23,754 nucleotides of DNA from a virus. The number at the start of each line of letters is the position of its first letter. Position 1 is the first letter of the stretch. The position numbers and the translations under genes were made by a program. Location of the stretch: the IMG/VR virus record IMGVR_UViG_3300019742_000013, positions 1 through 23,754 of that record. One strand, 5' to 3'. Below are positions 5,267-12,722 of the stretch, piece by piece. The notes under the pieces were generated by a model that saw nothing but the letters and a program-made list of their open reading frames with translations, was not told where the DNA came from and did not search any database.

Positions 5267-7243
5267 ATGAAAAACAAATTTACAACAACAGAGTTGAAAG
5301 AGAGTAAAATTTCTTTTAATACACAAGCCAAAGAAACAAATATAACACTAGAAAAAGGTATATATTTATCCAATCTAAAAGAGTTTAAAAGTAAAGATTT
5401 ATTTATAGATAATGGAGTTAATCTATTAGACTCTCCTACAAATTCAGGTAAATCTCATTATGTTTTAAATGACTATATTAACAATATTAAAAGTGATGAA
5501 TATATTATTTTAATAGCCCCAACTCTAGTTTTAGTTGATGATTTATCAAGTGATGATAATGCTTATGGATTTAAAGGAAACTTTGATAGAAAAGAGTTAG
5601 AAAAAAAGAGAATATTAGTATGTGTTTATGATAAGTTAAAAGATTTAGTTAAACATCAAGATGATAATTTCAATCTAAAAAAAGCTCATATATTTATTGA
5701 TGAAGCTCATAATATATACTCTTCTTTTAACTATAGAAGTAAAGTAATGATTGAAATTGATAATCTTTTATTTAAAAAGAAACAATATAAAAAACTAATA
5801 TTAATGAGTGGAACTTTTGATAACACTCTAATTGAAATTAATAATATTGTTAAAGTAAAAAGAGATTTTAAAATCACTAAAAAATGCAATCTTATATATG
5901 TAGCAAAAAATAAAACTCTTAGAAATAGTTGTCTATCTTTAGTTATAGATACTTATAAAGAAGATAATACTAGATTACAAGTTATATATCAAAAAAGTAA
6001 ACCTAGATTAGAAGAGTTAGCTTTAACTTTAGAAAAAAAAGGTATTAAATGTTTAGTATTAACAGCAGATACTAAACTAAATGAAGAAGTACAAGGTTTA
6101 CTTAAAAATAACTATGTAGATAAAGATATTAAAGTTTTATTAATGACTAATATAGGTGAAGAGGGTATATCTATATTGAATGAAAACTTATATTGTACCC
6201 ATACAGTAGGTAAAATTAATTCGGCATCTGCTGAACAGTTAGGTAATAGAGGTAGAAGAGTTGAACCTGTTTTAAATGTACATCTAAAATTAGAAGATGA
6301 AAACAAGATAATACCTATATTTATGGATGTAGAGAAAAATAGAAGTTTATTTTTGGGTAGAACTAATCTTTTTAATCAAGGTATTAAAAATGGTTTATTT
6401 AGATTTGAAGATAGACATACACAAGATTTTATGAATTATTGTACTTGGGATAATGAAAATAGTTTATTAGAATTTAGTAATTTAACAATAGCGTTTGATG
6501 TACATTATAACAATAATAAAAATGAAGAAAATTTATATAGAACTATTTTTATGGATAATATGGAGAAGTATGGTTGGGAATTTGAAAGTTACGGTACTAA
6601 AGAAGATAATAAATTTGAAATATCTAAAGTTGAAATAACAGATAAAGATTTGATATTAGAAATCTTTGAAGCATATACTAAAAATAGAGATATAAAAGGC
6701 AATAAAAAAGATTTTATAGATACCAATAAAGAGTTGTGTAATATAGCTTTACTTGATAAAATGTATCATAAGTTTACTTTTATATCTTTTTATATATTTG
6801 ATGATAAGATTATAGAACAAATTAAAAGAATGACAAGACAAAATAATACTATTGATAGATTAGAAGAGTATATTAAAGTATCTATTCTAAAAGAAAGAAA
6901 TAATGCCACTAAATGGTTATTTGAAAATATAGAAGCTGATACTTTATATGATAATGAACAATTAGAAATTTTAACTAAATCTTATAATATTGAAAGTAAA
7001 AATGATAGATTTAGAACTGATAAACATAAAGAAATAGATGTAAAAATGTTTAAAAAGATTATTAAAAAGTTTTTTATCACTAAAGATGTAAATGTTAATA
7101 AAAGTAAAACAGTTGAAAAGTCATATAAAAAATTTAAAGTAGTTGGACTTATTAAATATGCAAATAAAAGAGAGAATAATACTAAAAAAATAATTCAACT
7201 CAAAACTGAAACAATAGAAGATTTAGACTTTCTAAAACTATAA
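5267..7243 (+). CDS. SF2 DEAD/DEAH-box helicase, likely phage replication protein
   Basis: A 658-residue superfamily 2 helicase and the only clear replication gene. Motif I is SPTNSGKS (56-63), Ia APTLVLVDDL (84-93), II IDEAH (144-148), III SGTF (181-184), IV QVIYQKSK (238-245), V MTNIGEEGISI (293-303) and VI QLGNRGRR (324-331). The arrangement resembles phage and herpes-type origin-binding helicases, in which an SF2 motor opens the origin. The C-terminal 320 residues are Lys/Asn-rich with no recognised domain; they may bind DNA, and the last 40 residues are very basic. The SD is weak (AGGAA). Flanking repeats and hairpins fit an adjacent origin. No primase or polymerase is encoded, so host enzymes are probably used. 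The helicase call is firm; the origin role is inferred. Confidence 0.85.
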   Translation: MKNKFTTTELKESKISFNTQAKETNITLEKGIYLSNLKEFKSKDLFIDNGVNLLDSPTNSGKSHYVLNDYINNIKSDEYIILIAPTLVLVDDLSSDDNAYGFKGNFDRKELEKKRILVCVYDKLKDLVKHQDDNFNLKKAHIFIDEAHNIYSSFNYRSKVMIEIDNLLFKKKQYKKLILMSGTFDNTLIEINNIVKVKRDFKITKKCNLIYVAKNKTLRNSCLSLVIDTYKEDNTRLQVIYQKSKPRLEELALTLEKKGIKCLVLTADTKLNEEVQGLLKNNYVDKDIKVLLMTNIGEEGISILNENLYCTHTVGKINSASAEQLGNRGRRVEPVLNVHLKLEDENKIIPIFMDVEKNRSLFLGRTNLFNQGIKNGLFRFEDRHTQDFMNYCTWDNENSLLEFSNLTIAFDVHYNNNKNEENLYRTIFMDNMEKYGWEFESYGTKEDNKFEISKVEITDKDLILEIFEAYTKNRDIKGNKKDFIDTNKELCNIALLDKMYHKFTFISFYIFDDKIIEQIKRMTRQNNTIDRLEEYIKVSILKERNNATKWLFENIEADTLYDNEQLEILTKSYNIESKNDRFRTDKHKEIDVKMFKKIIKKFFITKDVNVNKSKTVEKSYKKFKVVGLIKYANKRENNTKKIIQLKTETIEDLDFLKL

Positions 7244-7247
7244 AATA

Positions 7248-7282
7248 ATGGAGGTAGATATACATTGTCTATAAACCTCCAT
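7248..7282. terminator. Hairpin after the helicase gene
   Basis: ATGGAGGT (7248-7255) pairs with ACCTCCAT (7275-7282), with a short inner TAGA/TCTA pairing. It starts 5 bases after the helicase stop codon. There is no T run after it on the + strand, so it may be a weak or factor-dependent terminator. Confidence 0.4.
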
Positions 7283-7397
7283 CTAAAAAACTCAATTACT
7301 TTTACCTCCTATATAAAGGCTGTATGAGGTTATACATTAATCTCTTTATACTACGAAGCCTAAATCTATACATAACTAATATTACTCCAACTCTAAT

Positions 7398-7412
7398 TAA
7401 TAACCATTATCA
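7398..7412. promoter_or_regulatory. Operator-like palindrome 1
   Basis: TAATAACCATTATCA matches consensus TRATAACCATTATYA, half-sites TGATAA/TTATCA around a 3-base centre. It is the most diverged copy of the three. Confidence 0.5.
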
Positions 7413-7466
7413 AATACTCCTCCCTATTATACTATATATAAACCTAAATTAACTCTATTATAACTA

Positions 7467-7491
7467 CTAATCATATTGATAACCATTATTA
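7467..7491. promoter_or_regulatory. Operator-like palindrome 2
   Basis: TGATAACCATTATTA (7477-7491) preceded by CTAATCATAT, a longer block shared with copy 3. It lies 13 bases after a TATAAC hexamer (7459-7464) and 19 bases before TATAAT (7510-7515), so a bound protein could affect either promoter. Confidence 0.55.
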
Positions 7492-7554
7492 AAAAAACTA
7501 CTTAATAACTATAATACCTCTTAAATAATCATCTTTCATAGTATAACAAACCCA

Positions 7555-7579
7555 CTAATCATATTGATAACCATTATCA
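7555..7579. promoter_or_regulatory. Operator-like palindrome 3
   Basis: TGATAACCATTATCA (7565-7579) is a near-perfect palindrome (TGATAA-CCA-TTATCA), again preceded by CTAATCATAT. It lies only 4 bases before the TATATAAATA motif of the portal gene, a good place to repress or activate it. It resembles a Fur box, but a phage regulator is at least as likely. Confidence 0.55.
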
Positions 7580-7582
7580 TTT

Positions 7583-7592
7583 TATATAAATA
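7583..7592 (+). promoter_or_regulatory. TATATAAATA promoter-like motif for portal and protease
   Basis: Ends 23 bases before the portal ATG, with SD AAAAAGGAG between them. Confidence 0.6.
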
Positions 7593-7615
7593 ACTCTAAA
7601 AAGGAGTATTAAAAT

Positions 7616-8770
7616 ATGGAAGAAATAAGAAGTGTTGATAATATTTTTGGAAGTACATCTATAACTAATAACACTAATGTAGAGGGTATTTCAGCAGTAT
7701 ATGCTTGTGTTAAACTATTAGCTCAATCTATAGCATCAACTGATTTAATACATAGAGATAACGATAGAGAAGTTTTGAGTTCTTCAATAATTTCTAAGAG
7801 ATTAAAAGAACCTCAAAAAAATAAAACTTTTTATGGTTGGATGAGTTCACTAGCTTATGATTTAGTATTAAAAGGGAACGCTTATGCAATTATTTTAGAC
7901 GATGAATTATTATATGTAGAGAGTGAGAAAGTACAGGTATATCTAACTAATCAACAGGAAAATCCTTACTATTATCAAATTAACCACTATGGTAAATCTT
8001 TTCAATTATTCCCTGATAGTATTCTACATTTTAAGAATATAAGTAGTAATGGAATAATAGGAGTTAATCCAATTCATACCCATTCTAGTACATTTAATAG
8101 TTCTTTAGCTATGCAAGAATACCAAACTAAATTTGTAGATAACTCTGCTCAAATTAGTGGTGTTTTGAATATTACAGGTGTACTAAATAAAAAAACACAA
8201 TTAGAGTTAAAAGATAATTTTGGTGTTAAGTTTGGAGGAAGTCAAAATGCAGGTAAGATACCTGTTTTACCTGATAATGTGGAGTTTAAACAACTCAATA
8301 GAATAAGTCCTTTAGATATGGATTATATTAATTCTGCTAAGTTAAATAAAACACAAATAGCAGAGATATTTCAAGTCCCTTTATCTTTTTTAGGTACTGA
8401 AATGACTTATAATAATGCAGAAGTAGAGAGTTTAAGATTTAACAATTATACATTACAACCTTTGTTTAAATCTATAGAACAAGAGATGAGTTTAAAACTT
8501 TTAGATACACAAGATAGTAAATTAGAGTTTATAGTAGATAGTATTAAAATGGCTTCAACTAAAGAGAAATCAGACTCACTATCTTTACTCAAAAACACAG
8601 GAATTATAACACCTAACGAAGCTAGAAAACACTTTGGTTATCCTGCTATTAAAGGTGGAGATGAATTAACTAAAGAAGAGAATTTAAAAGGTGAAGCATT
8701 AGCTCAACCTAAAAATACAGATGATACTAATCCAACGGCTGAAAAAATCACACCACCATCAAAACAATAA
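7616..8770 (+). CDS. Portal protein (HK97 family)
   Basis: A 384-residue portal that forms the dodecameric vertex ring through which DNA enters and leaves and to which terminase docks. The N-terminal GISAVYACVKLLAQSIAS (about 24-41) is the hallmark start of HK97-type portals. It is followed by WMSSLAYDLVLKGNAYAII (about 76-94), FKNISSNGIIGVNPI (about 140-154), and AEIFQVPLSFLG...NNAEVESLRF (about 247-275). The C-terminus is Pro/Thr-rich and disordered. The length is normal. ATG 7616 has SD AAAGGAG 8 bases upstream. It begins the head operon with the protease gene 14 bases downstream. Confidence 0.95.
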   Translation: MEEIRSVDNIFGSTSITNNTNVEGISAVYACVKLLAQSIASTDLIHRDNDREVLSSSIISKRLKEPQKNKTFYGWMSSLAYDLVLKGNAYAIILDDELLYVESEKVQVYLTNQQENPYYYQINHYGKSFQLFPDSILHFKNISSNGIIGVNPIHTHSSTFNSSLAMQEYQTKFVDNSAQISGVLNITGVLNKKTQLELKDNFGVKFGGSQNAGKIPVLPDNVEFKQLNRISPLDMDYINSAKLNKTQIAEIFQVPLSFLGTEMTYNNAEVESLRFNNYTLQPLFKSIEQEMSLKLLDTQDSKLEFIVDSIKMASTKEKSDSLSLLKNTGIITPNEARKHFGYPAIKGGDELTKEENLKGEALAQPKNTDDTNPTAEKITPPSKQ

Positions 8771-8784
8771 AAGGAGTATATTAA

Positions 8785-9357
8785 ATGGATGAAATAGAAG
8801 TAAGAAGTATAGATATTGAGTTAAGAAGTGAGGATACTAAAGATATGATTATTAGTGGATATGCTATAACTTTTAATAAAGAGAGTGAGGACTTAGGAGG
8901 GTTTAAAGAGATTATAGATAAGAGAGCATTAGATAATTTAGATTTATCTGATGTAGCACTTCTTTATCAACACAAAACTGATGATATTTTAGCATCTTCT
9001 AACTCTAAAACGATGACTTTACAAGTAACTGAAAAAGGTTTATATTTTAGAGCAGAATTAGCCAATACACAACTTGGTAGAGATACCTATGAATTAATAA
9101 AAAGAGGTGACTTAAAATCAATGAGTTTTGGGTTTAATGTAGAAAAGGATGATTGGAATGTAAGAACTACACCTCATACTAGAAATATTAGAAAAATTAA
9201 AAGTTTAAAAGAGATAAGTATAGTTACTTTCCCTGCTTATAAATCATCTTCTGTAGCTAAAAGAATGCTAACAAATTGTACAGATTTAAATAAATGTATG
9301 CAAAAAGAAGTTAATCAAAATTTAGTTGAAGCTAAAGAGCTTTTAAAAAATATATAA
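8785..9357 (+). CDS. Prohead maturation protease (HK97 family, S78)
   Basis: A 190-residue serine protease that trims the capsid delta domain and scaffold within the prohead. Visible are IISGYAITFN (22-31), the putative catalytic His63 in YQHK, the serine motif SMSFGF (112-117) and LKEISIVTFPAY (141-152), which supplies the acidic member of the triad. Length, order (portal, protease, capsid) and motifs all fit. The SD is AAAAGGAG before ATG 8785. The last few codons run into the TATATAAATA motif of the capsid gene: the decamer at 9351 overlaps the stop codon. Confidence 0.93.
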   Translation: MDEIEVRSIDIELRSEDTKDMIISGYAITFNKESEDLGGFKEIIDKRALDNLDLSDVALLYQHKTDDILASSNSKTMTLQVTEKGLYFRAELANTQLGRDTYELIKRGDLKSMSFGFNVEKDDWNVRTTPHTRNIRKIKSLKEISIVTFPAYKSSSVAKRMLTNCTDLNKCMQKEVNQNLVEAKELLKNI

Positions 9358-9360
9358 ATA
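9351..9360 (+). promoter_or_regulatory. TATATAAATA promoter-like motif for the capsid gene
   Basis: Begins within the last codon of the protease gene and ends 27 bases before the capsid ATG. A near copy, ATATAAATC, follows. This would allow capsid expression above that of portal and protease. Confidence 0.55.
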
Positions 9361-9387
9361 ATATAAATCAAAATAAGGAATAAAACA

Positions 9388-10548
9388 ATGAACATAAAAG
9401 AGCTAATGGCACTAAGAAAAGAAAAAGAGGACGCTATGAAAAATATAGTTGAAACTAGAGGTGAAGCAATGGATGAACAAGCCCTTGAAACACTTAAAAC
9501 ATTTAAAGCAGAAATTGGTGATATTGATATGAAAATTGAAGGTATTAATGAACTTAGAAGTGTAGCACTTAAACAATCAGCACCTTTGGAAGTTAGACAA
9601 TCTAATAAAGAAGATGAACTTAGAAGTGAGTTTAGAAACTATGTAACAGGTGTATATACTACAAGAGAATTTGAACAAAGAGCATCTACTTTGGTTGATA
9701 ATGGTGCTAATATCGTTCCTGATGTATTTGTAAGAGATTTACAAGAGAAAGTTCTTGAATATGGTTCTCTATATAATGCTACTTCTAAAATGCAAACAGC
9801 AGATAATGGTTCTGTTCAAATCCCAACTATTAATGATACAGCTAACGCTGGAGCTTGGACTGATGAGGGTGGAGATTATGATATTAGTGAGTTTAGTACA
9901 GGTTCTATAACTATGGATGCTTATAAAATTACAACAGGTATTCAAGTTTCTAAAGAGCTATTGAAAGACTCATTTTTTCCTATTGAAAGTTACCTATCTA
10001 AAGCATTTGCTACTAGATTAGCTAGAACGATAGAAACAGCTATACTAAACGGTGATGGTGTTAAAAAACCAGAGGGTATCATAGGAGATGCTTCTACTAA
10101 ATCTTATACTTCTGTAGCAAGTGCTAGTGTAACAAGTACTGATATACTAACAGCTATTTATGAATTACAGCCATCAGCTCGTAAAGGTGCAGTTATATAT
10201 GTTAGTGATGATTTAATGAAAGATTTGTCTCTTGAAAAAGATACAACAGGAAGACTTCTATTACAAACTAATGCTAACTCAACTAATGCTGATGGTATTA
10301 AAACAACTATTGGTGGGTATCCTATCGAGGTTAATTATAGTCTTGACGCAGTTGCGGCCGGTTCTGTTTCTTGTATTATAGGAGACCCAAAAGCTTATAT
10401 GATTAGAAATGTACAAAGTGTAGAAGTTATGAGAGATGATTTCACTAATATGGGTTCAGGTATGGTTAATTTCTATTGTCACGCTAGACTAGACGGTAAG
10501 ATTGTTAATACTAATGATAGCTTTGTAAAAATCGTAACAGCAGTATAA
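9388..10548 (+). CDS. Major capsid protein (HK97 gp5 fold)
   Basis: A 386-residue capsid subunit. Residues 1 to about 90 form a charged, helical delta domain (NIKELMALRKEKEDAMKNI...EIGDIDMKIEGINELR), expected to act as internal scaffold and be removed by the upstream protease. The mature part starts near FVRDLQEKVLEYGSLYN and continues with VQIPTIND, WTDEGGDYDISE, KITTGIQVSKELLKDSFFPIESYL and LARTIETAILNGDGVKKPEGI, all typical of HK97-type capsids. The size is usual. SD AAGGAATAAAACAATG. It stands behind its own promoter-like motif, in keeping with the most abundant virion protein. Confidence 0.95.
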   Translation: MNIKELMALRKEKEDAMKNIVETRGEAMDEQALETLKTFKAEIGDIDMKIEGINELRSVALKQSAPLEVRQSNKEDELRSEFRNYVTGVYTTREFEQRASTLVDNGANIVPDVFVRDLQEKVLEYGSLYNATSKMQTADNGSVQIPTINDTANAGAWTDEGGDYDISEFSTGSITMDAYKITTGIQVSKELLKDSFFPIESYLSKAFATRLARTIETAILNGDGVKKPEGIIGDASTKSYTSVASASVTSTDILTAIYELQPSARKGAVIYVSDDLMKDLSLEKDTTGRLLLQTNANSTNADGIKTTIGGYPIEVNYSLDAVAAGSVSCIIGDPKAYMIRNVQSVEVMRDDFTNMGSGMVNFYCHARLDGKIVNTNDSFVKIVTAV

Positions 10549-10569
10549 GAGGATAAAAGGAGGTTTTAG

Positions 10570-11058
10570 ATGAAAATGATATTAGAAAGTAAAGGCTTAG
10601 ATACATTAACTCTAAGCCTTACTAAAAATCACTTGGTTGTTGAACATATTTTAGATGATGTATTAATTCAACACTATATGGACTCTTCTTTAGAAACGGT
10701 GGAAGATTATATTAGGCTACCTATTACGCAAGAGATTTATAGCTCTATAATAGCTGAAAGTTATGAAATAAAATATAAACCCTCTAAAGTTGAATTATAT
10801 CTATCTGATGTATTTGTTAAGCAAGTAGATTTTACTTACTTAGATACTTGTTTAATACCTATCTTAGATGGAACTGAAATATATGATGAGGTTAAAGCAA
10901 CTGTAGATAGTGCTAATAAAAACAATATAATACAAGCTAGACTTTTAATGATAGGAAGTCACTACAAAGTAAGAGAGAATGAAGATTATTCTAATATGAA
11001 AAGCATACCAATAGGTGTTAAGTTTTTGTTAGATATGAATAAAGGTTGGATACTATGA
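10570..11058 (+). CDS. Head-tail connector, gp6-like adaptor
   Basis: A 162-residue protein matching HK97 gp6-type connectors that form the ring below the portal. The C-terminal pattern (NIIQARLLMIGSHYKVRENED...SIPIGVKFLLD, about 118-156) matches the family's conserved helix plus NRE and LP.GV..LL features. The N-terminal half (LTLSLTKNHLVVEH, LEDYIRLPITQEIY) is also as expected. SD AAAGGAGG at good spacing. Its stop overlaps the next start as ATGA (11055-11058), indicating translational coupling. Confidence 0.8.
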   Translation: MKMILESKGLDTLTLSLTKNHLVVEHILDDVLIQHYMDSSLETVEDYIRLPITQEIYSSIIAESYEIKYKPSKVELYLSDVFVKQVDFTYLDTCLIPILDGTEIYDEVKATVDSANKNNIIQARLLMIGSHYKVRENEDYSNMKSIPIGVKFLLDMNKGWIL

Positions 11059-11378
11059 GAGCAGGACAATTATATAATGTTATCTCTATAGAAAGATATA
11101 CAACTGTAGAAAATGCTTATGGAGAACTAACTAAAACTTGGACTAATTTACATACTTTAAGAGCTAATGTAAAACAATTAACTTCAAAAGAAAAGTATTC
11201 ATCTAATGAAAAATATTCTTTATCTACTCATTCAATAGCTATTAGATATATAGCAGATTTAAAAGAAACTGATAGAGTTTTATATAGAGATAATTACTAT
11301 GATATAGATGGTATTTTTAATGTTGAAGAGAGAAATAGAGATTTAATTATTCTAACAAAGGAGTATGGTAATGAGTAA
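11055..11378 (+). CDS. Head closure / head-tail joining protein
   Basis: 107 residues from ATG 11055. A frame from TTG 11046 exists, but MRAGQLYNVISIERY is the typical start of this family and the ATG overlaps the upstream stop (ATGA). Conserved features are YGELTKTWTNLHTLRANVKQL, then IRYIADLKETDRVLYRDNYYDIDGI and the C-terminal LIILTKE. These match the SPP1 gp16 / HK97 head-tail adaptor fold that closes the filled head and joins it to the tail. It is flanked by the gp6-like and gp10-like genes in the canonical order. Confidence 0.85.
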   Translation: MRAGQLYNVISIERYTTVENAYGELTKTWTNLHTLRANVKQLTSKEKYSSNEKYSLSTHSIAIRYIADLKETDRVLYRDNYYDIDGIFNVEERNRDLIILTKEYGNE

Positions 11379-11775
11379 TAATATGACAGCTGAATTTGAA
11401 GCCATTAGAAGAAGATTATCTTTACTACCTAATGTTATTCAAAAGCGAGTAGTTAGAGGTGCGACAAGAGCCGCAGGTGTAGCTGTAAAAAAAGAGATAC
11501 AAAAGAATGTACCTGTTGATAAATCTAAACTAAAAAAATCAATAAGTGTAAAATCTCAAAGAAGAGGATTAATACCTCAGGGACACGAACAAGTTATTAT
11601 TTATCCAAAAAAAGCTTATTATAGTTGGTTTATAGAGTTTGGAACTTCTAAGATGTCACCCCAACCCTTTATGAGACCTGCTTTTTTAAATTCAAGAGTT
11701 TTAGCTGTACAGGCGTTTCAAGACTACGCTTTTAGAAGAATACAAAAAGAAATAGAAAAGTTGAGTAGACAATGA
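11371..11775 (+). CDS. HK97 gp10-like tail completion protein
   Basis: 134 residues from ATG 11371, chosen over ATG 11365 because AAAGGAG then has 7-base spacing. Residues about 25-60 are basic (RAAGVAVKKEIQKNVPVDKSKLKKSI), followed by YYSWFIEFGTSKMSPQPFMRPAF (about 87-110), the diagnostic HK97 gp10 motif (.W.EFGT....PQPFMRPA). It is thought to complete the tail or neck. It overlaps the previous gene by 8 bases and the next by 4 (ATGA), so the four connector genes are tightly coupled. Confidence 0.9.
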   Translation: MSNNMTAEFEAIRRRLSLLPNVIQKRVVRGATRAAGVAVKKEIQKNVPVDKSKLKKSISVKSQRRGLIPQGHEQVIIYPKKAYYSWFIEFGTSKMSPQPFMRPAFLNSRVLAVQAFQDYAFRRIQKEIEKLSRQ

Positions 11776-12113
11776 TAATAATAGATTTAGTTAATCACAT
11801 TAAAACAAATGTAAATAGTAACTTTTATCCTCTATTAATGCCACAAGATGCTATTAAACCGTCTTTGGTTTATACAGTAGTAAATAATAGAGATAATCAA
11901 GGTGTAGATGGTTGTGTTAGTTCTAGCTTAGTTACTTTTCAAATCGATATATATAGTACATCATATATAGAGGTAAAAGAACAATTAGAACTACTAAAAA
12001 CAAGTCTATATGATTTTAGTGTATATCCATTAAACTTAAATTCAAGAGATAATTTTGAAGAAGAGACTGGATTATATAGACAAATAGTTTCTTTTGATAT
12101 GAGAGAGAAATAA
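11772..12113 (+). CDS. Tail terminator-like protein (DUF3168 / gp11 type)
   Basis: A 113-residue protein in the tail-terminator slot after the gp10-like gene. It begins MIIIDLVNHIKTNVNSNFYPLLMPQDAIKPSLVYTVV, then has an IDIYSTSYIEVKEQLELLKTSLYDF segment, resembling DUF3168 proteins that cap the tail tube. The start overlaps the upstream stop (ATGA). The family assignment rests on pattern, length and position, so another connector role is possible. It ends the capsid/connector operon just before a TATATAAATA copy. Confidence 0.65.
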   Translation: MIIIDLVNHIKTNVNSNFYPLLMPQDAIKPSLVYTVVNNRDNQGVDGCVSSSLVTFQIDIYSTSYIEVKEQLELLKTSLYDFSVYPLNLNSRDNFEEETGLYRQIVSFDMREK

Positions 12114-12123
12114 TATATAAATA
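12114..12123 (+). promoter_or_regulatory. TATATAAATA promoter-like motif for the tail tube gene
   Basis: Starts at the edge of the preceding stop codon and ends 24 bases before the ATG at 12148, with SD TAGGAGAG between. Confidence 0.6.
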
Positions 12124-12147
12124 AATACAAAAATAGGAGAGTAAAAA

Positions 12148-12567
12148 ATGGCAATTAATGTAACAGACACACAAGGAATAACAGTAAAAGTAGATGGTAA
12201 CTTAGTAGGATGTCTTCAAACAATAGGTTCTTTAGAAGAAACTAGAAGTGTAAAAGAATATACTTGTATGAGTTCAAATGAGAGTGCTAAATCACTTGGT
12301 TCAATTAGTAGAGGTGCTATGGATATAGGACTCTTACTTGATGAAAGTGATACTCTAGGTCAAAAAGGTCTTAGAGATGCGTTTAATAGTAATACACCAG
12401 TTGTAATGGCTATTGAAACAAGTGATAGTCTTGGAGTAAATGGTACTATATATACATTTACAGGTAAGGTATCTAAGGTAAGTAGAAGTTTCCCTACAGA
12501 TGAAGGTCTTATGATAGATTTTACGGTAGAAGTAGCTAGTGAAACAGTAATTACACCTGCGGCGTAA
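12148..12567 (+). CDS. Major tail tube protein
   Basis: A 139-residue protein with the beta-rich pattern of siphophage tail tube subunits: VKVDGNLVGCLQTIGSLEETRSVKEYTCMSSNESAKSLGS, a central DIGLLLDESD, then GTIYTFTGKVSKVSRSFPTDEGLMIDFTVEV. Length and place, between tail terminator and tail chaperones, fit. The gene is insulated, with its own TATATAAATA in front and two strong hairpins after, as suits a protein needed in many copies. It is GC-richer at the third position than the tail tip genes, in line with high expression. Confidence 0.85.
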   Translation: MAINVTDTQGITVKVDGNLVGCLQTIGSLEETRSVKEYTCMSSNESAKSLGSISRGAMDIGLLLDESDTLGQKGLRDAFNSNTPVVMAIETSDSLGVNGTIYTFTGKVSKVSRSFPTDEGLMIDFTVEVASETVITPAA

Positions 12568-12574
12568 TAAATTT

Positions 12575-12608
12575 AAAAGTAGAGGATATTAATACTTCTT
12601 CTACTTTT
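12575..12608 (+). terminator. Terminator hairpin after the tail tube gene
   Basis: AAAAGTAGA (12575-12583) pairs with TCTACTTTT (12600-12608) and is followed by TTA. It lies 7 bases after the stop codon and fits an intrinsic terminator that is A/T-rich throughout. Confidence 0.6.
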
Positions 12609-12612
12609 TATC

Positions 12613-12687
12613 TAATTCTAAAAACTCAAACATTATATATCAAATATTTGATAAATTTATCTAAGAAGATACGAGTTTTTAGAATTA
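12613..12687. terminator. Second large hairpin, 15-bp stem
   Basis: TAATTCTAAAAACTC (12613-12627) and GAGTTTTTAGAATTA (12673-12687) pair perfectly. The loop holds a further perfect palindrome ATCAAATATTTGAT (12639-12652). The right arm overlaps by two bases the TATATAAATA motif of the next gene (12686-12695), so folding and promoter use could interact. Confidence 0.6.
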
Positions 12688-12695
12688 TATAAATA
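12686..12695 (+). promoter_or_regulatory. TATATAAATA promoter-like motif for the tail chaperones
   Basis: Ends 27 bases before the ATG at 12723. The downstream leader ACAAGGAATTAAAAATG is the same as that of terS. Confidence 0.6.
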
Positions 12696-12722
12696 ATATA
12701 AATTAAAAACAAGGAATTAAAA

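Larger units (their letters stand above)
7244..7615. other. 372-bp non-coding region between helicase and portal
   Basis: A hairpin follows the helicase gene, then come three copies of a 15-bp operator-like palindrome (centres 7405, 7484, 7572), several TATAAC/TATAAT hexamers, and TATATAAATA at 7583. The + strand is unusually C-rich (many ACTCC, CCTCC), opposite to the purine-rich coding strand elsewhere. The minus strand shows several SD-like AGGAGG strings with only very short frames (13-23 codons), perhaps decayed small genes. No functional gene can be supported. Confidence 0.65.

Noticed and set aside
7398-7579. Firm annotation as Fur boxes
   Set aside because: The similarity to the Fur consensus is partial and there is no iron-related gene. 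A phage regulator is equally possible, so I kept the neutral term operator-like.
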